Shown piece by piece: positions 8,668 through 15,742 of a stretch of 64,000 nucleotides of DNA (the first letter of the stretch is position 1; every line of letters starts with the position of its first letter). The stretch covers positions 620,001-684,000 of the forward strand of contig NZ_JBFAPI010000001.1 in NCBI RefSeq assembly GCF_040676615.1. Reading direction: 5' to 3'. The notes under the pieces were generated by a model. The model made no database searches and was not told where the DNA came from. It saw nothing but the letters and a program-made list of their open reading frames with translations. Made by a program: the position numbers and the translations under genes. This DNA is from Asanoa sp040676615. Lineage in GTDB: Bacteria > Actinomycetota > Actinomycetes > Mycobacteriales > Micromonosporaceae.

Positions 8668-9588
8668 CTATTCGTCGGCCCCCGGCGTCACCACCTCCTC
8701 GACCGGCTGGCGTGGCGCCGGGAACGGTGGCGGGGTGCCGCCGAACGCCGGGCAGACCGCCTGGTGCGCACACCAACCGCAGAGCTTGCTCGGCTGGGGC
8801 CGGAACTCCTTGGCCTCCGTGGCCCGCTTGATCGCCTGCCACAGCGCGAGCAGGTTGCGCTCGAAACGGGCCAGCTCGTCGGCGTCGGGGGAGTAGTCGC
8901 AGATCTCCTGGTCCTTGAGGTAGAGCAGCCGGAGCACCCGCGGCACCACGCCCCGGGTGCGCCACAGCACCAGGGCGTAGAACTTCAACTGGAACAGCGC
9001 CCGTGCCTCGAACGCCTCGCGCGGCGCTCCACCGGTCTTGTAGTCGACCACCCGCAGCGCGCCGTCGGGCGAGACGTCGAGCCGGTCGATGTAGCCCCGG
9101 ATCAGCAACTGGTCGTCGACCACGGCGCTGATCAGGCTCTCGCGCTCGGCCGGCTCGAGCCGTGACGGATCCTCGACCGTGAAATAGCCGGTCAGCAGCG
9201 ACCGCGCCGAGGCCAGGAAGTCGTCGGTCGTCCACGGCCGGCGCACGTCGACGGCCTCGTCGGCGACCAGAGCCGCCGGCTCGCCGGAGAACAGCGCCGA
9301 AAGCTCGGGCGAGTTCTCGATCATCTGAGCCCAGGCCGGCCCGACCAGGTCGGCGGCCGCCGCGGCGGTGCGGTCGCCCGCCGGCAGGTCGAACAGTCGC
9401 TCCAGCACCGCGTGCACCAGGGTGCCCCGGGCCTGGTCAGGGCTGGGTGTCTCGGGCAGGCGGTCGATCGTGCGGAACCGGTAGAGCAGCGGGCAGGTCT
9501 TGAAGTCGGCCGCGCGGGACGGGGACAGCGAGGGATAAACCGGTGCGTCACCGTCGTGCGCGTCGAGAGACACAGCCTGCGTTGTCAT
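8668..9588 (-). CDS. RecB-family exonuclease with PD-(D/E)XK fold and Fe-S cysteines
   Basis: A 306-residue nuclease like the C-terminal domain of RecB/AddB. Core motifs are GTLVHAVLERL (metal-binding His), GYIDRLD (Asp), VVDYKTG (Asp and Lys) and QLKFYAL. One Cys near the start (FKTCPLLYRFR) and three at the end (CGWCAHQAVCP) match the four-Cys arrangement that holds a 4Fe-4S cluster in AddB-like nucleases. The ATG at 9588 is preceded by TAGCGT at leaderless spacing; a start 26 codons upstream would run through the divergent promoter. The gene sits beside the M50 protease and TrmI, an arrangement I recall as common in actinobacteria. It probably acts in DNA repair. Confidence 0.88.
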   Translation of the reverse strand: MTTQAVSLDAHDGDAPVYPSLSPSRAADFKTCPLLYRFRTIDRLPETPSPDQARGTLVHAVLERLFDLPAGDRTAAAAADLVGPAWAQMIENSPELSALFSGEPAALVADEAVDVRRPWTTDDFLASARSLLTGYFTVEDPSRLEPAERESLISAVVDDQLLIRGYIDRLDVSPDGALRVVDYKTGGAPREAFEARALFQLKFYALVLWRTRGVVPRVLRLLYLKDQEICDYSPDADELARFERNLLALWQAIKRATEAKEFRPQPSKLCGWCAHQAVCPAFGGTPPPFPAPRQPVEEVVTPGADE

Positions 9589-9595
9589 GCCCCAG

Positions 9596-9601
9596 ACGCT
9601 A
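9596..9601 (-). promoter_or_regulatory. Leaderless -10 element of the RecB-like gene
   Basis: TAGCGT on the minus strand, seven bases before ATG 9588. It faces the leaderless element of the M50 protease gene, so both promoters fit in a 67-bp divergent gap. Confidence 0.6.
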
Positions 9602-9642
9602 ATCGAGGGGTACGACGAAACCGCGGGGGTGGGTCGTGTCGA

Positions 9643-9648
9643 TAGCAT
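9643..9648 (+). promoter_or_regulatory. Leaderless -10 element of the M50 protease gene
   Basis: TAGCAT, seven bases before ATG 9656. This supports ATG 9656 rather than the upstream in-frame ATG at 9587 as the true start. Confidence 0.6.
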
Positions 9649-9655
9649 CGATACG

Positions 9656-10810
9656 ATGTCAGACAACGCGAGCGGCGAAGAGCGGCCCGAGCGACGGCCC
9701 GGGTTGGTGGTCGGCCGCCTCTGGGGCGTCCCGCTCTACCTCAATCCCTCGGTCATCCTGCTCGCGGCCCTGATCACGCTGCTATACGGCAACTTCGTCC
9801 GCAACCAGCTCAACCTCAGCGGCGCCGCCGGCTACCTGGTCGGCTTCGGCTTCGTCGTCTGCCTGCTGGTCTCCGTCCTGCTGCACGAGTTGGGCCACGC
9901 GATAACCGCCCGGCGCTTCGGCATCGGGGTGAAGGGGATCACGCTGGAACTGCTCGGCGGCTACACCGAGATGGACCGCGACGCGCCCAACCCGCGGGTC
10001 GACCTGCTGGTCTCGCTGGCCGGCCCGGCCGTCTCGCTGGTGCTCGGCGCCGGCGCGCTCGGCGTCACGCTGGCCCTGCCCGACGGCACCCTGCTCAACG
10101 AGCTGAGCTTCCAGGTCTCCTTCAGCAACCTGGTCGTCGCGGTCTTCAACGTGCTGCCGGGCCTGCCGCTGGACGGCGGGCGGGCGCTGCGCGCGGTGGT
10201 CTGGTGGGTCTCCAAGGACCGCCACATCGGCACCGAGGTCGCCGGTTGGACCGGCCGCGGGCTCGCCGTCGCGGTGGCGATCACGGTGGCCGCGCTCGCG
10301 TACTTCGACATCCTGTCGCTGTTCGGTCTGGTGTTCATGCTGTTGATCGCGTTGACCCTGTGGCAGGGTGCCGGCCAGAGCATCCGGTTCGCGCGGATCA
10401 GCCGCCGGTTCCCGCTGATCGACCTGGCCCGGCTGGCCCGGCCGGTGTTCAGCGTGCAGAGCGGCACCCCGCTGGCCGAGGCCCAGCGGCTGGCCCTGGC
10501 CGCCGGCCGGCAGGAGTACGCCCTGGCCACCGTCGACTCCGCCGGGCGGCTGGTCGGGCTGGTGGAGAAGGCGGCGGTCGAGGCGGTGCCGATGGAGCGC
10601 CGGCCCTGGGTCTCGGTCGACACGGTGGCCCGTGGCATCGACGGCGTGCCCACCATCCCGGTCGGCACCAGCGGCGATCAGGTGATCAACACGGTGCAGC
10701 GCAACCCGGGCTCGCAGTATCTGGTCACTTCGGGCGAAGATGTGGTCGGTGTGTTGCGCCTCTCCGACCTGGCGCAGCTCCTGGAGCCCAACGGAAAGAT
10801 GAGGACGTGA
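9656..10810 (+). CDS. M50-family site-2 metalloprotease with C-terminal CBS domains
   Basis: Intramembrane zinc protease of 384 residues. It has several membrane helices in the first ~230 residues. The zinc motif HELGH lies in a helix, and the partner Asp motif reads NVLPGLPLDGG. The last ~130 residues form a CBS-domain pair, a regulatory module that usually binds nucleotides. It lacks the PDZ domains of RseP/Rip1, so it belongs to the SpoIVFB/Rv2625c-like group. Its stop overlaps the trmI start (GTGA), so the two are co-translated. The substrate is unknown; placement next to the proteasome genes is suggestive only. Confidence 0.9.
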   Translation: MSDNASGEERPERRPGLVVGRLWGVPLYLNPSVILLAALITLLYGNFVRNQLNLSGAAGYLVGFGFVVCLLVSVLLHELGHAITARRFGIGVKGITLELLGGYTEMDRDAPNPRVDLLVSLAGPAVSLVLGAGALGVTLALPDGTLLNELSFQVSFSNLVVAVFNVLPGLPLDGGRALRAVVWWVSKDRHIGTEVAGWTGRGLAVAVAITVAALAYFDILSLFGLVFMLLIALTLWQGAGQSIRFARISRRFPLIDLARLARPVFSVQSGTPLAEAQRLALAAGRQEYALATVDSAGRLVGLVEKAAVEAVPMERRPWVSVDTVARGIDGVPTIPVGTSGDQVINTVQRNPGSQYLVTSGEDVVGVLRLSDLAQLLEPNGKMRT

Positions 10811-11799
10811 GCACGCTGCACCCGACGACCACCGAGACCGAGCCCGACACGACCCCGCACAACCGGGGTCCGTTCCGGGTCGGCGAGCGGGTCCAGCTCA
10901 CCGACCCCAAGGGCCGGATGCACACCGTCACCCTGGAGCCCGGGCGCGAGTTCCACACCCACCGCGGCGCGCTGGCCCACGACGAGATCATCGGGCTGCC
11001 CGACGGCAGCGTCGTGCGCTCCGCGGGCGGCACCGAATATCTGGCCCTCAGGCCGCTGCTGTCCGATTACGTGCTGTCGATGCCGCGCGGCGCCCAGGTG
11101 ATCTACCCGAAAGACGCCGGCCAGATCATCACGATGGGCGACATCTTTCCCGGCGCCCGGGTGCTCGAGGCCGGCGCCGGTTCCGGTGCGCTGGCCAGTT
11201 GGCTGCTGCGCGCGGTCGGCCCGTCCGGTGACCTGATCTCCTACGAGCTGCGCGACGACTTCGCCGCCATCGCCCGCAGGAACGTCGAGGCGTTCTTCGG
11301 CGGCCCGCACCCGGCCTGGACCCTGCGCAACGGCGACGTGCTGAGTTGCACCGAGACCGGTTTCGACCGGATCATCCTGGACCTGCTGGCCCCCTGGGAC
11401 GCCGTCGACCTGATCTCCCGCGCGCTGGTGCCCGGCGGCGTGTTCATCGGCTACGTCGCCACCACCACCCAGCTCTCCGACCTGGTCGAGGCGCTGCGCG
11501 AGAAGGGCGGCTTCACCGAGCCGCGCGCGTGGGAGTCGCTGGTCCGCGACTGGCACGCCGAGGGCCTGGCCGTGCGCCCCGACCACCGCATGATCGCGCA
11601 CACCGCGTTCCTGGTCTCCGCGCGCAAGCTCGCCCCCGGCGTGATCGCTCCGCCGCGCAGGCGCAAACCGTCCAAGGGCGCAGAGGCATATGCGATACGA
11701 AAGGCCGCGAACCGGGCGCCGGTGGACCCGCCGGGCGACGGGGCCGCCGGAGCAGAGGGCGGCTCGACGCCGGGCGACCTTCCGGGCGAGCCGAGATGA
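10807..11799 (+). CDS. trmI: tRNA (adenine-58-N1)-methyltransferase TrmI
   Basis: Methylates N1 of A58 in the tRNA T-loop using S-adenosylmethionine. The 330 residues contain an N-terminal beta domain (VGERVQLTDPKG to about residue 80), the SAM-binding GxGxG loop VLEAGAGSGALA, an acidic residue after beta-2 (SYELRDDF) and the motif DRIILDLLAPW. It matches the Rv2118c type. The start is GTG 10807, overlapping the protease stop by four bases; an upstream open stretch in this frame runs antisense-like through the protease gene and is not coding. The C-terminal ~50 residues are basic, then Pro/Gly-rich. It overlaps the next gene by ATGA. Confidence 0.93.
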   Translation: MSTLHPTTTETEPDTTPHNRGPFRVGERVQLTDPKGRMHTVTLEPGREFHTHRGALAHDEIIGLPDGSVVRSAGGTEYLALRPLLSDYVLSMPRGAQVIYPKDAGQIITMGDIFPGARVLEAGAGSGALASWLLRAVGPSGDLISYELRDDFAAIARRNVEAFFGGPHPAWTLRNGDVLSCTETGFDRIILDLLAPWDAVDLISRALVPGGVFIGYVATTTQLSDLVEALREKGGFTEPRAWESLVRDWHAEGLAVRPDHRMIAHTAFLVSARKLAPGVIAPPRRRKPSKGAEAYAIRKAANRAPVDPPGDGAAGAEGGSTPGDLPGEPR

Positions 11800-12368
11800 G
11801 CCGCCCCTCGTTCGGCGGCGGCAACGACCTGCCCGCCGTCTTCCCGGACTGGTCGCCCTACCCCGACCTGGACTCCGCCGCCCGGGCCTACCTGCGCGAC
11901 CCCGACGTCGCGCTGGAGGCCCTGAGCGGCGTGCTCAACGGCGCCACCGTGGTCTGTTTCACGCTGGAACGTTTCGTCAACGAGGTCAACGGCGTCTGGC
12001 AGGAGGTCGTCGTCTGCGACGGCAGCCGGCTGATCCTCTGGCACGGCGAAGACGTGCCGCCCACCGACGGCCCCGCCGGCTCGATGACCTCGTCGCTGCG
12101 GGTGGTGCCGCTCTCGACGGTCACCGAGGTCGGTTGCCGGCGGCGGCTCTCGCGCTCGCCAAGCGGCCAGGCCCGCACCGACTCGATCGACGTCTACCTG
12201 TTGCTCAGCTCGATGGACGAGGCCGGCTCCGCCGAAGACAGCCAGGTGCCCCGGCACGACGCGCTGCGCTTCGGCAAGACGCTCGACGACGGGGGAGCGG
12301 GGCAGATCGGGCGGCTCGAAGACTTCGCCCGGCTGGTCGCCTCGCTGGTCGGCCGTCCCACTCTCTGA
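11796..12368 (+). CDS. Hypothetical protein, co-transcribed with trmI
   Basis: A 190-residue soluble protein with no signal or membrane helix. It starts at an ATG overlapping the trmI stop, in an apparent operon protease-trmI-this gene. Visible elements are an N-terminal PxYPDLDSAARAYL-like stretch, a beta-rich middle (VVVCDGSRLILWHGED, SSLRVVPLSTVTEVGCRRR) and a C-terminal LRFGKTLDDGG followed by an amphipathic helix. The organisation recalls the actinobacterial DUF5998 proteins, but I cannot confirm that. No catalytic motif is recognised. The coding call rests on the overlap and codon use. Confidence 0.8.
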   Translation: MSRPSFGGGNDLPAVFPDWSPYPDLDSAARAYLRDPDVALEALSGVLNGATVVCFTLERFVNEVNGVWQEVVVCDGSRLILWHGEDVPPTDGPAGSMTSSLRVVPLSTVTEVGCRRRLSRSPSGQARTDSIDVYLLLSSMDEAGSAEDSQVPRHDALRFGKTLDDGGAGQIGRLEDFARLVASLVGRPTL

Positions 12369-12381
12369 GACGGCGGCCGGG

Positions 12382-12681
12382 TTATTCGACCGGGGCGTTG
12401 GGCCCCGCGACCTCGTCGTCGGAGTCGCCGCGGGTCACGTGAATGCACTCGCCGGGGCAGTCCTTGGCCGAGTCGATCACGTCCAGCCGCAGGTGGGCGG
12501 GCACGTCAACCCGGACACCAGGTGACACCTGGAGCTCTCCGGACGCGTCCTTGACGTAGGCCAGCCCGTCGATGTCGAACTCGAAGACCTCGGGCGCGTA
12601 CTGCACGCAGAGCCCGTCGCCGGTGCACAGGTCCTGGTCGACCCAGACCCGCAACTGATCAGTCTCGGTCTGAGTCGTCAC
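12382..12681 (-). CDS. Single-cluster ferredoxin, 3Fe-4S type
   Basis: A 99-residue electron carrier. The start is GTG 12681 after a GGAGGCGAA site; GTG 12693 is an alternative. Cysteines are at 19 and 25 (LCTGDGLC) and at 75 and 79 (DCPGEC). A C-x5-C pair plus a Cys-Pro fits a 3Fe-4S ferredoxin of the kind that serves P450s; the residue usually four after the second Cys is Ala-Pro rather than Cys. The C-terminus is acidic. It is divergent from arc, a neighbour relation I recall from other actinomycetes; its redox partner is not in the window. Confidence 0.88.
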   Translation of the reverse strand: MTTQTETDQLRVWVDQDLCTGDGLCVQYAPEVFEFDIDGLAYVKDASGELQVSPGVRVDVPAHLRLDVIDSAKDCPGECIHVTRGDSDDEVAGPNAPVE

Positions 12682-12871
12682 TTCGCCTCCCACGCGCTAC
12701 GTTCGTACGTTCCGACCGTACCCGACGATGTTTTTGATGGCTCCTCGCCGGTGGGAAACCCGAACCGGACGAGATCAAGAGTCGGTGACGAGGGTGTTGC
12801 CTGGGTCTAAATCGTCGTCGGAGCGGTTAGTGTTATGACAGAACGTTTTTAGCCCCCCGGGGAGGTGGGAC

Positions 12872-14653
12872 GTGGCACGCAGCGACGACGCGGATGCGCG
12901 CGCCGCACGGTGGGAGAAGGAGACCCACGATCTCTCCACCCAGGTCGCGTTCCTTCAAGAGGAACTCGCTCTGGTGCGGCGCAGGCTCACGGAGAGCCCC
13001 CGACACGTCCGTCAGCTCGAGGAGCGGCTCGCGGCAACGCAGGCGCAGCTGGCCCGAGTGTCCGAAAACAACGAGCGGCTGGTCACGACTCTCAAAGAGG
13101 CGCGGGCCCAGATCGTCACACTCAAGGAAGAGATCGACCGGCTGGCGCAACCGCCCAGCGGTTACGGCGTCTTCCTGACCCGCCACGACGACGGCACGGT
13201 GGACGTGTTCACCGGTGGTCGCAAGCTGCGCGTGGCCGTGTCTCCCTCGATCGAGACCGAGGAGCTCAAGCGCGGCCAGGAGGTTCTGCTCAACGACGCG
13301 CTCAACGTCGTCGACGCGTTCGGTTACGAGCGGGTCGGCGAGGTCGTCATGCTCAAGGAGATCCTGGAAAACCCGGGTGGCGGTGCTGGTGACCGCGCCC
13401 TGGTGATCTCCCACGCCGACGAGGAGCGCATCGTCCACCTGGCCGAGTCGCTGATCGGCGCACCGCTGCGCACCGGCGACTCGCTCATGATCGAGCCGCG
13501 CTCGGCCTACGCCTACGAGCGCATCCCGAAGAGTGAGGTGGAGGAGCTCGTCCTGGAGGAGGTCCCCGACGTCGGCTATGAGGACATCGGCGGCCTGCAC
13601 ACCCAGATCGAGGCGATCCGCGACGCGGTGGAGCTGCCGTTCCTGCACGCCGACCTGTTCCGCGAGCACCAGCTGCGGCCGCCGAAGGGCATCCTGCTCT
13701 ACGGTCCGCCCGGTTGCGGCAAGACCCTGATCGCGAAGGCGGTCGCCAACTCGTTGGCGAAGAAGATCGCCGAGCGGCGTGGTGAGGAGAAGCACACCAG
13801 CTACTTCCTCAACATCAAGGGTCCGGAGCTGCTCAACAAGTACGTCGGCGAGACCGAGCGGCACATCCGGCTGGTGTTCCAGCGGGCCCGTGAGAAGGCC
13901 GGCGAGGGCACCCCGGTGATCGTGTTCTTCGACGAGATGGACTCGGTGTTCCGCACCCGCGGCTCCGGCGTCTCCTCCGACGTGGAGAACACGATCGTCC
14001 CGCAGCTCCTGTCGGAGATCGACGGTGTCGAGGGGCTCGAAAACGTCATCGTGATCGGCGCGTCCAACCGCGAAGACATGATCGACCCTGCGATCCTGCG
14101 GCCCGGCCGGCTCGACGTGAAGATCAAGATCGAGCGTCCGGACGCCGAGGCGGCGAAGGACATCTTCAGCAAATACATCCTGGCCGGCCTGCCGCTGCAC
14201 GGCGACGACCTGGCCGAGCACGGCGGCGACACACAGGCCACGGTCGAGGCGATGATCGAGGCGGTCGTGCTGCGGATGTACTCGGAGTCCGAGGAGAACA
14301 GGTTCCTCGAGGTCACCTATGCCAACGGTGACAAGGAGGTCCTCTACTTCAAGGACTTCAACTCCGGCGCGATGATCCAGAACATCGTCGACCGGGGCAA
14401 GAAGATGGCCATCAAGGAGTTCCTCGCCTCGGGCCGCAAGGGCATGCGCCTGCAGCACCTGCTCGACGCCTGCGTCGACGAGTTCCGCGAGAACGAGGAC
14501 CTGCCCAACACCACCAACCCCGACGACTGGGCCCGCATCTCCGGCAAGAAGGGCGAGCGGATCGTCTACATCCGCACGCTCGTCTCCGGCGGCAAGGGCA
14601 CCGAGGCCGGCCGCTCCATCGAGACGGCCTCCAACACCGGTCAATACCTGTAG
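12872..14653 (+). CDS. arc: Proteasomal AAA ATPase ARC (Mpa)
   Basis: Hexameric AAA+ unfoldase that binds Pup and threads pupylated proteins into the 20S proteasome. Residues ~20-92 form a coiled coil that docks Pup. Residues ~95-230 form the OB-type interdomain, and the AAA module carries Walker A GPPGCGKT (278-285) and Walker B VFFDEMDS (Asp-Glu at 354-355). The last three residues are QYL, the C-terminal activator motif with a penultimate Tyr that inserts into proteasome alpha-ring pockets. At 593 residues it has the usual length. The start is GTG 12872 after a GGGGAGGTGG site. It is followed by a strong hairpin terminator. Confidence 0.97.
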   Translation: MARSDDADARAARWEKETHDLSTQVAFLQEELALVRRRLTESPRHVRQLEERLAATQAQLARVSENNERLVTTLKEARAQIVTLKEEIDRLAQPPSGYGVFLTRHDDGTVDVFTGGRKLRVAVSPSIETEELKRGQEVLLNDALNVVDAFGYERVGEVVMLKEILENPGGGAGDRALVISHADEERIVHLAESLIGAPLRTGDSLMIEPRSAYAYERIPKSEVEELVLEEVPDVGYEDIGGLHTQIEAIRDAVELPFLHADLFREHQLRPPKGILLYGPPGCGKTLIAKAVANSLAKKIAERRGEEKHTSYFLNIKGPELLNKYVGETERHIRLVFQRAREKAGEGTPVIVFFDEMDSVFRTRGSGVSSDVENTIVPQLLSEIDGVEGLENVIVIGASNREDMIDPAILRPGRLDVKIKIERPDAEAAKDIFSKYILAGLPLHGDDLAEHGGDTQATVEAMIEAVVLRMYSESEENRFLEVTYANGDKEVLYFKDFNSGAMIQNIVDRGKKMAIKEFLASGRKGMRLQHLLDACVDEFRENEDLPNTTNPDDWARISGKKGERIVYIRTLVSGGKGTEAGRSIETASNTGQYL

Positions 14654-14666
14654 CAAGGCACACACT

Positions 14667-14698
14667 GACGGGGCGGTGCCGACCGGCACCGCCCCGTC
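14667..14698 (+). terminator. Hairpin terminator after arc
   Basis: A perfect 14-bp GC-rich stem (arms 14667-14680 and 14685-14698) with a four-base loop, 13 bp after the arc stop. There is no T-run. It implies that the next gene has its own promoter, which fits the leaderless element at 14794. Confidence 0.75.
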
Positions 14699-14793
14699 GG
14701 CGTGCCCGGCGCGTTGCCGAGGGGTGACGTCACGGCGGTTATCACTTCGGTCCCGGCCGGGTAACGGGCGGTTCCGCCGGTGCTCCTGAGCGT

Positions 14794-14799
14794 TACCGT
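14794..14799 (+). promoter_or_regulatory. Leaderless -10 element of the gene at 14806
   Basis: TACCGT, six bases before ATG 14806. It is consistent with an independent transcript between the arc terminator and dop. Confidence 0.55.
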
Positions 14800-14805
14800 G
14801 CTGGC

Positions 14806-15564
14806 ATGCGTCGATCCGCCGCGCGGGCGCGGGTGGCCGAGCCGATCCCGTGGCGGCTCTACCTCCTCACGTTCGTCTCGTGGGTCCTGCTGTCCTTGCT
14901 GGGCGGGCCCGACACGGTGCCCGGCTCGGGGAGCGGGCCGTTGCCCGAGCAGCCGGTCGTGGCGGTGCAGGAGGCTGTGGCCCGCACCATGAGGTCTACC
15001 TTCCGGGTGACGGTGGCCGACGATGACCAGACTCAACCCGAGTTGGCTGTCGCGCTCGACGCGCGGGCCGATGTGCTGATCCTGTGGAACGGCGACCAGC
15101 TGTACGCGTTCCGCCACCGGCACGACGCCTATGCGATCAACGAGAGCCCCGGCAAGCCGTGGTACCACTTCGAGTGGCCGCCCAGGACCCCACCCCAGGA
15201 ACTCGGGGTCCTCTATTACGCGGCGTTCGACCTCGAGGCGTGGCAGCCCACGCTGTGGCTCGACGGGGTGACCCAGGCCCAGCGGACCGGTCGACGGACC
15301 TACGCGGGCACCATCGACAAGCGGCGGGCCGGCCCACGCCATCCGGGTCTCGTTCGCGACGTCTGGGGCGACGGCACCTCATCGGTCGATGACGACGCCA
15401 CCGTGCCGTTCGAAGCGGAGGTCGACTCCCGGGGCCGCCTGGTTCGCCTCACGCTCACGACCGGCGACAAGGGCGAGACCCAGACGTTCCGACTCTCCGG
15501 CTTCGGCGAGCCGGTGCGCCCGCCGTCCCCGCCACCTTCCGACATCGAGGAGATCACCCCCTGA
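14806..15564 (+). CDS. Unrecognised membrane-anchored protein between arc and dop
   Basis: A 252-residue protein. Arg-rich N-terminus, then one hydrophobic helix (about 18-35, LYLLTFVSWVLLSLLGG). The remainder is probably extracytoplasmic, with beta-rich character and alternating aromatic and charged residues (LILWNGDQLYAF, WYHFEWPP, FEAEVDSRGRLVRLTLT). The C-terminus is Pro-rich. The repeating shape, with V-SR-GRL-R near the end, resembles LolA/LppX-type half-barrel lipoproteins, but there is no lipobox and this is only an impression. It lies between the arc terminator and the dop leader and has its own probable leaderless promoter. No family is recognised. Confidence 0.8.
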   Translation: MRRSAARARVAEPIPWRLYLLTFVSWVLLSLLGGPDTVPGSGSGPLPEQPVVAVQEAVARTMRSTFRVTVADDDQTQPELAVALDARADVLILWNGDQLYAFRHRHDAYAINESPGKPWYHFEWPPRTPPQELGVLYYAAFDLEAWQPTLWLDGVTQAQRTGRRTYAGTIDKRRAGPRHPGLVRDVWGDGTSSVDDDATVPFEAEVDSRGRLVRLTLTTGDKGETQTFRLSGFGEPVRPPSPPPSDIEEITP

Positions 15565-15698
15565 GAACGTTACGGCCGGTATCGTCACGATCGATGGCCC
15601 CGGGCCCACCGTCGCTCCGTACCCCCGCTGCCTTTGTTCTGGACAGCTCCGCCGGAAGTTCGCATGCGGCCCGGGGGCGGGTCGGGGCGTAATCGGAC

Positions 15699-15704
15699 TA
15701 CGCT
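15699..15704 (+). promoter_or_regulatory. -10 element for the dop leader mini-ORF
   Basis: TACGCT, eight bases before the ATG at 15713. It gives either a leaderless mini-ORF or a dop mRNA with a leader of about 26-29 bases. Confidence 0.5.
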
Positions 15705-15712
15705 TTGACGTC

Positions 15713-15742
15713 ATGGGGCAGCGGAACGAGGTGGCGACGTGA
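15713..15742 (+). CDS. Ten-codon leader mini-ORF overlapping the dop start
   Basis: ATG followed by eight codons and TGA, encoding MGQRNEVAT. The TGA overlaps the dop GTG as GTGA. The mini-ORF also spans the dop ribosome-binding site (GAGGTGG). A TACGCT hexamer lies eight bases upstream of the ATG, so it could be read from a leaderless mRNA end. Whether it is translated is not known; the arrangement would couple dop translation to it. Confidence 0.4.
   Translation: MGQRNEVAT

Noticed and set aside
12797..12833. A -35/-10 pair upstream of arc (TTGCCT and TAGTGT)
   Set aside because: The spacing is about 25 bp, too long for a normal promoter; the TAGTGT alone may be real but cannot be tied to a start.
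12833..14689. A 618-codon minus-strand frame opposite arc
   Set aside because: It is antisense to the unmistakable arc gene and has no recognisable domain or ribosome-binding site.
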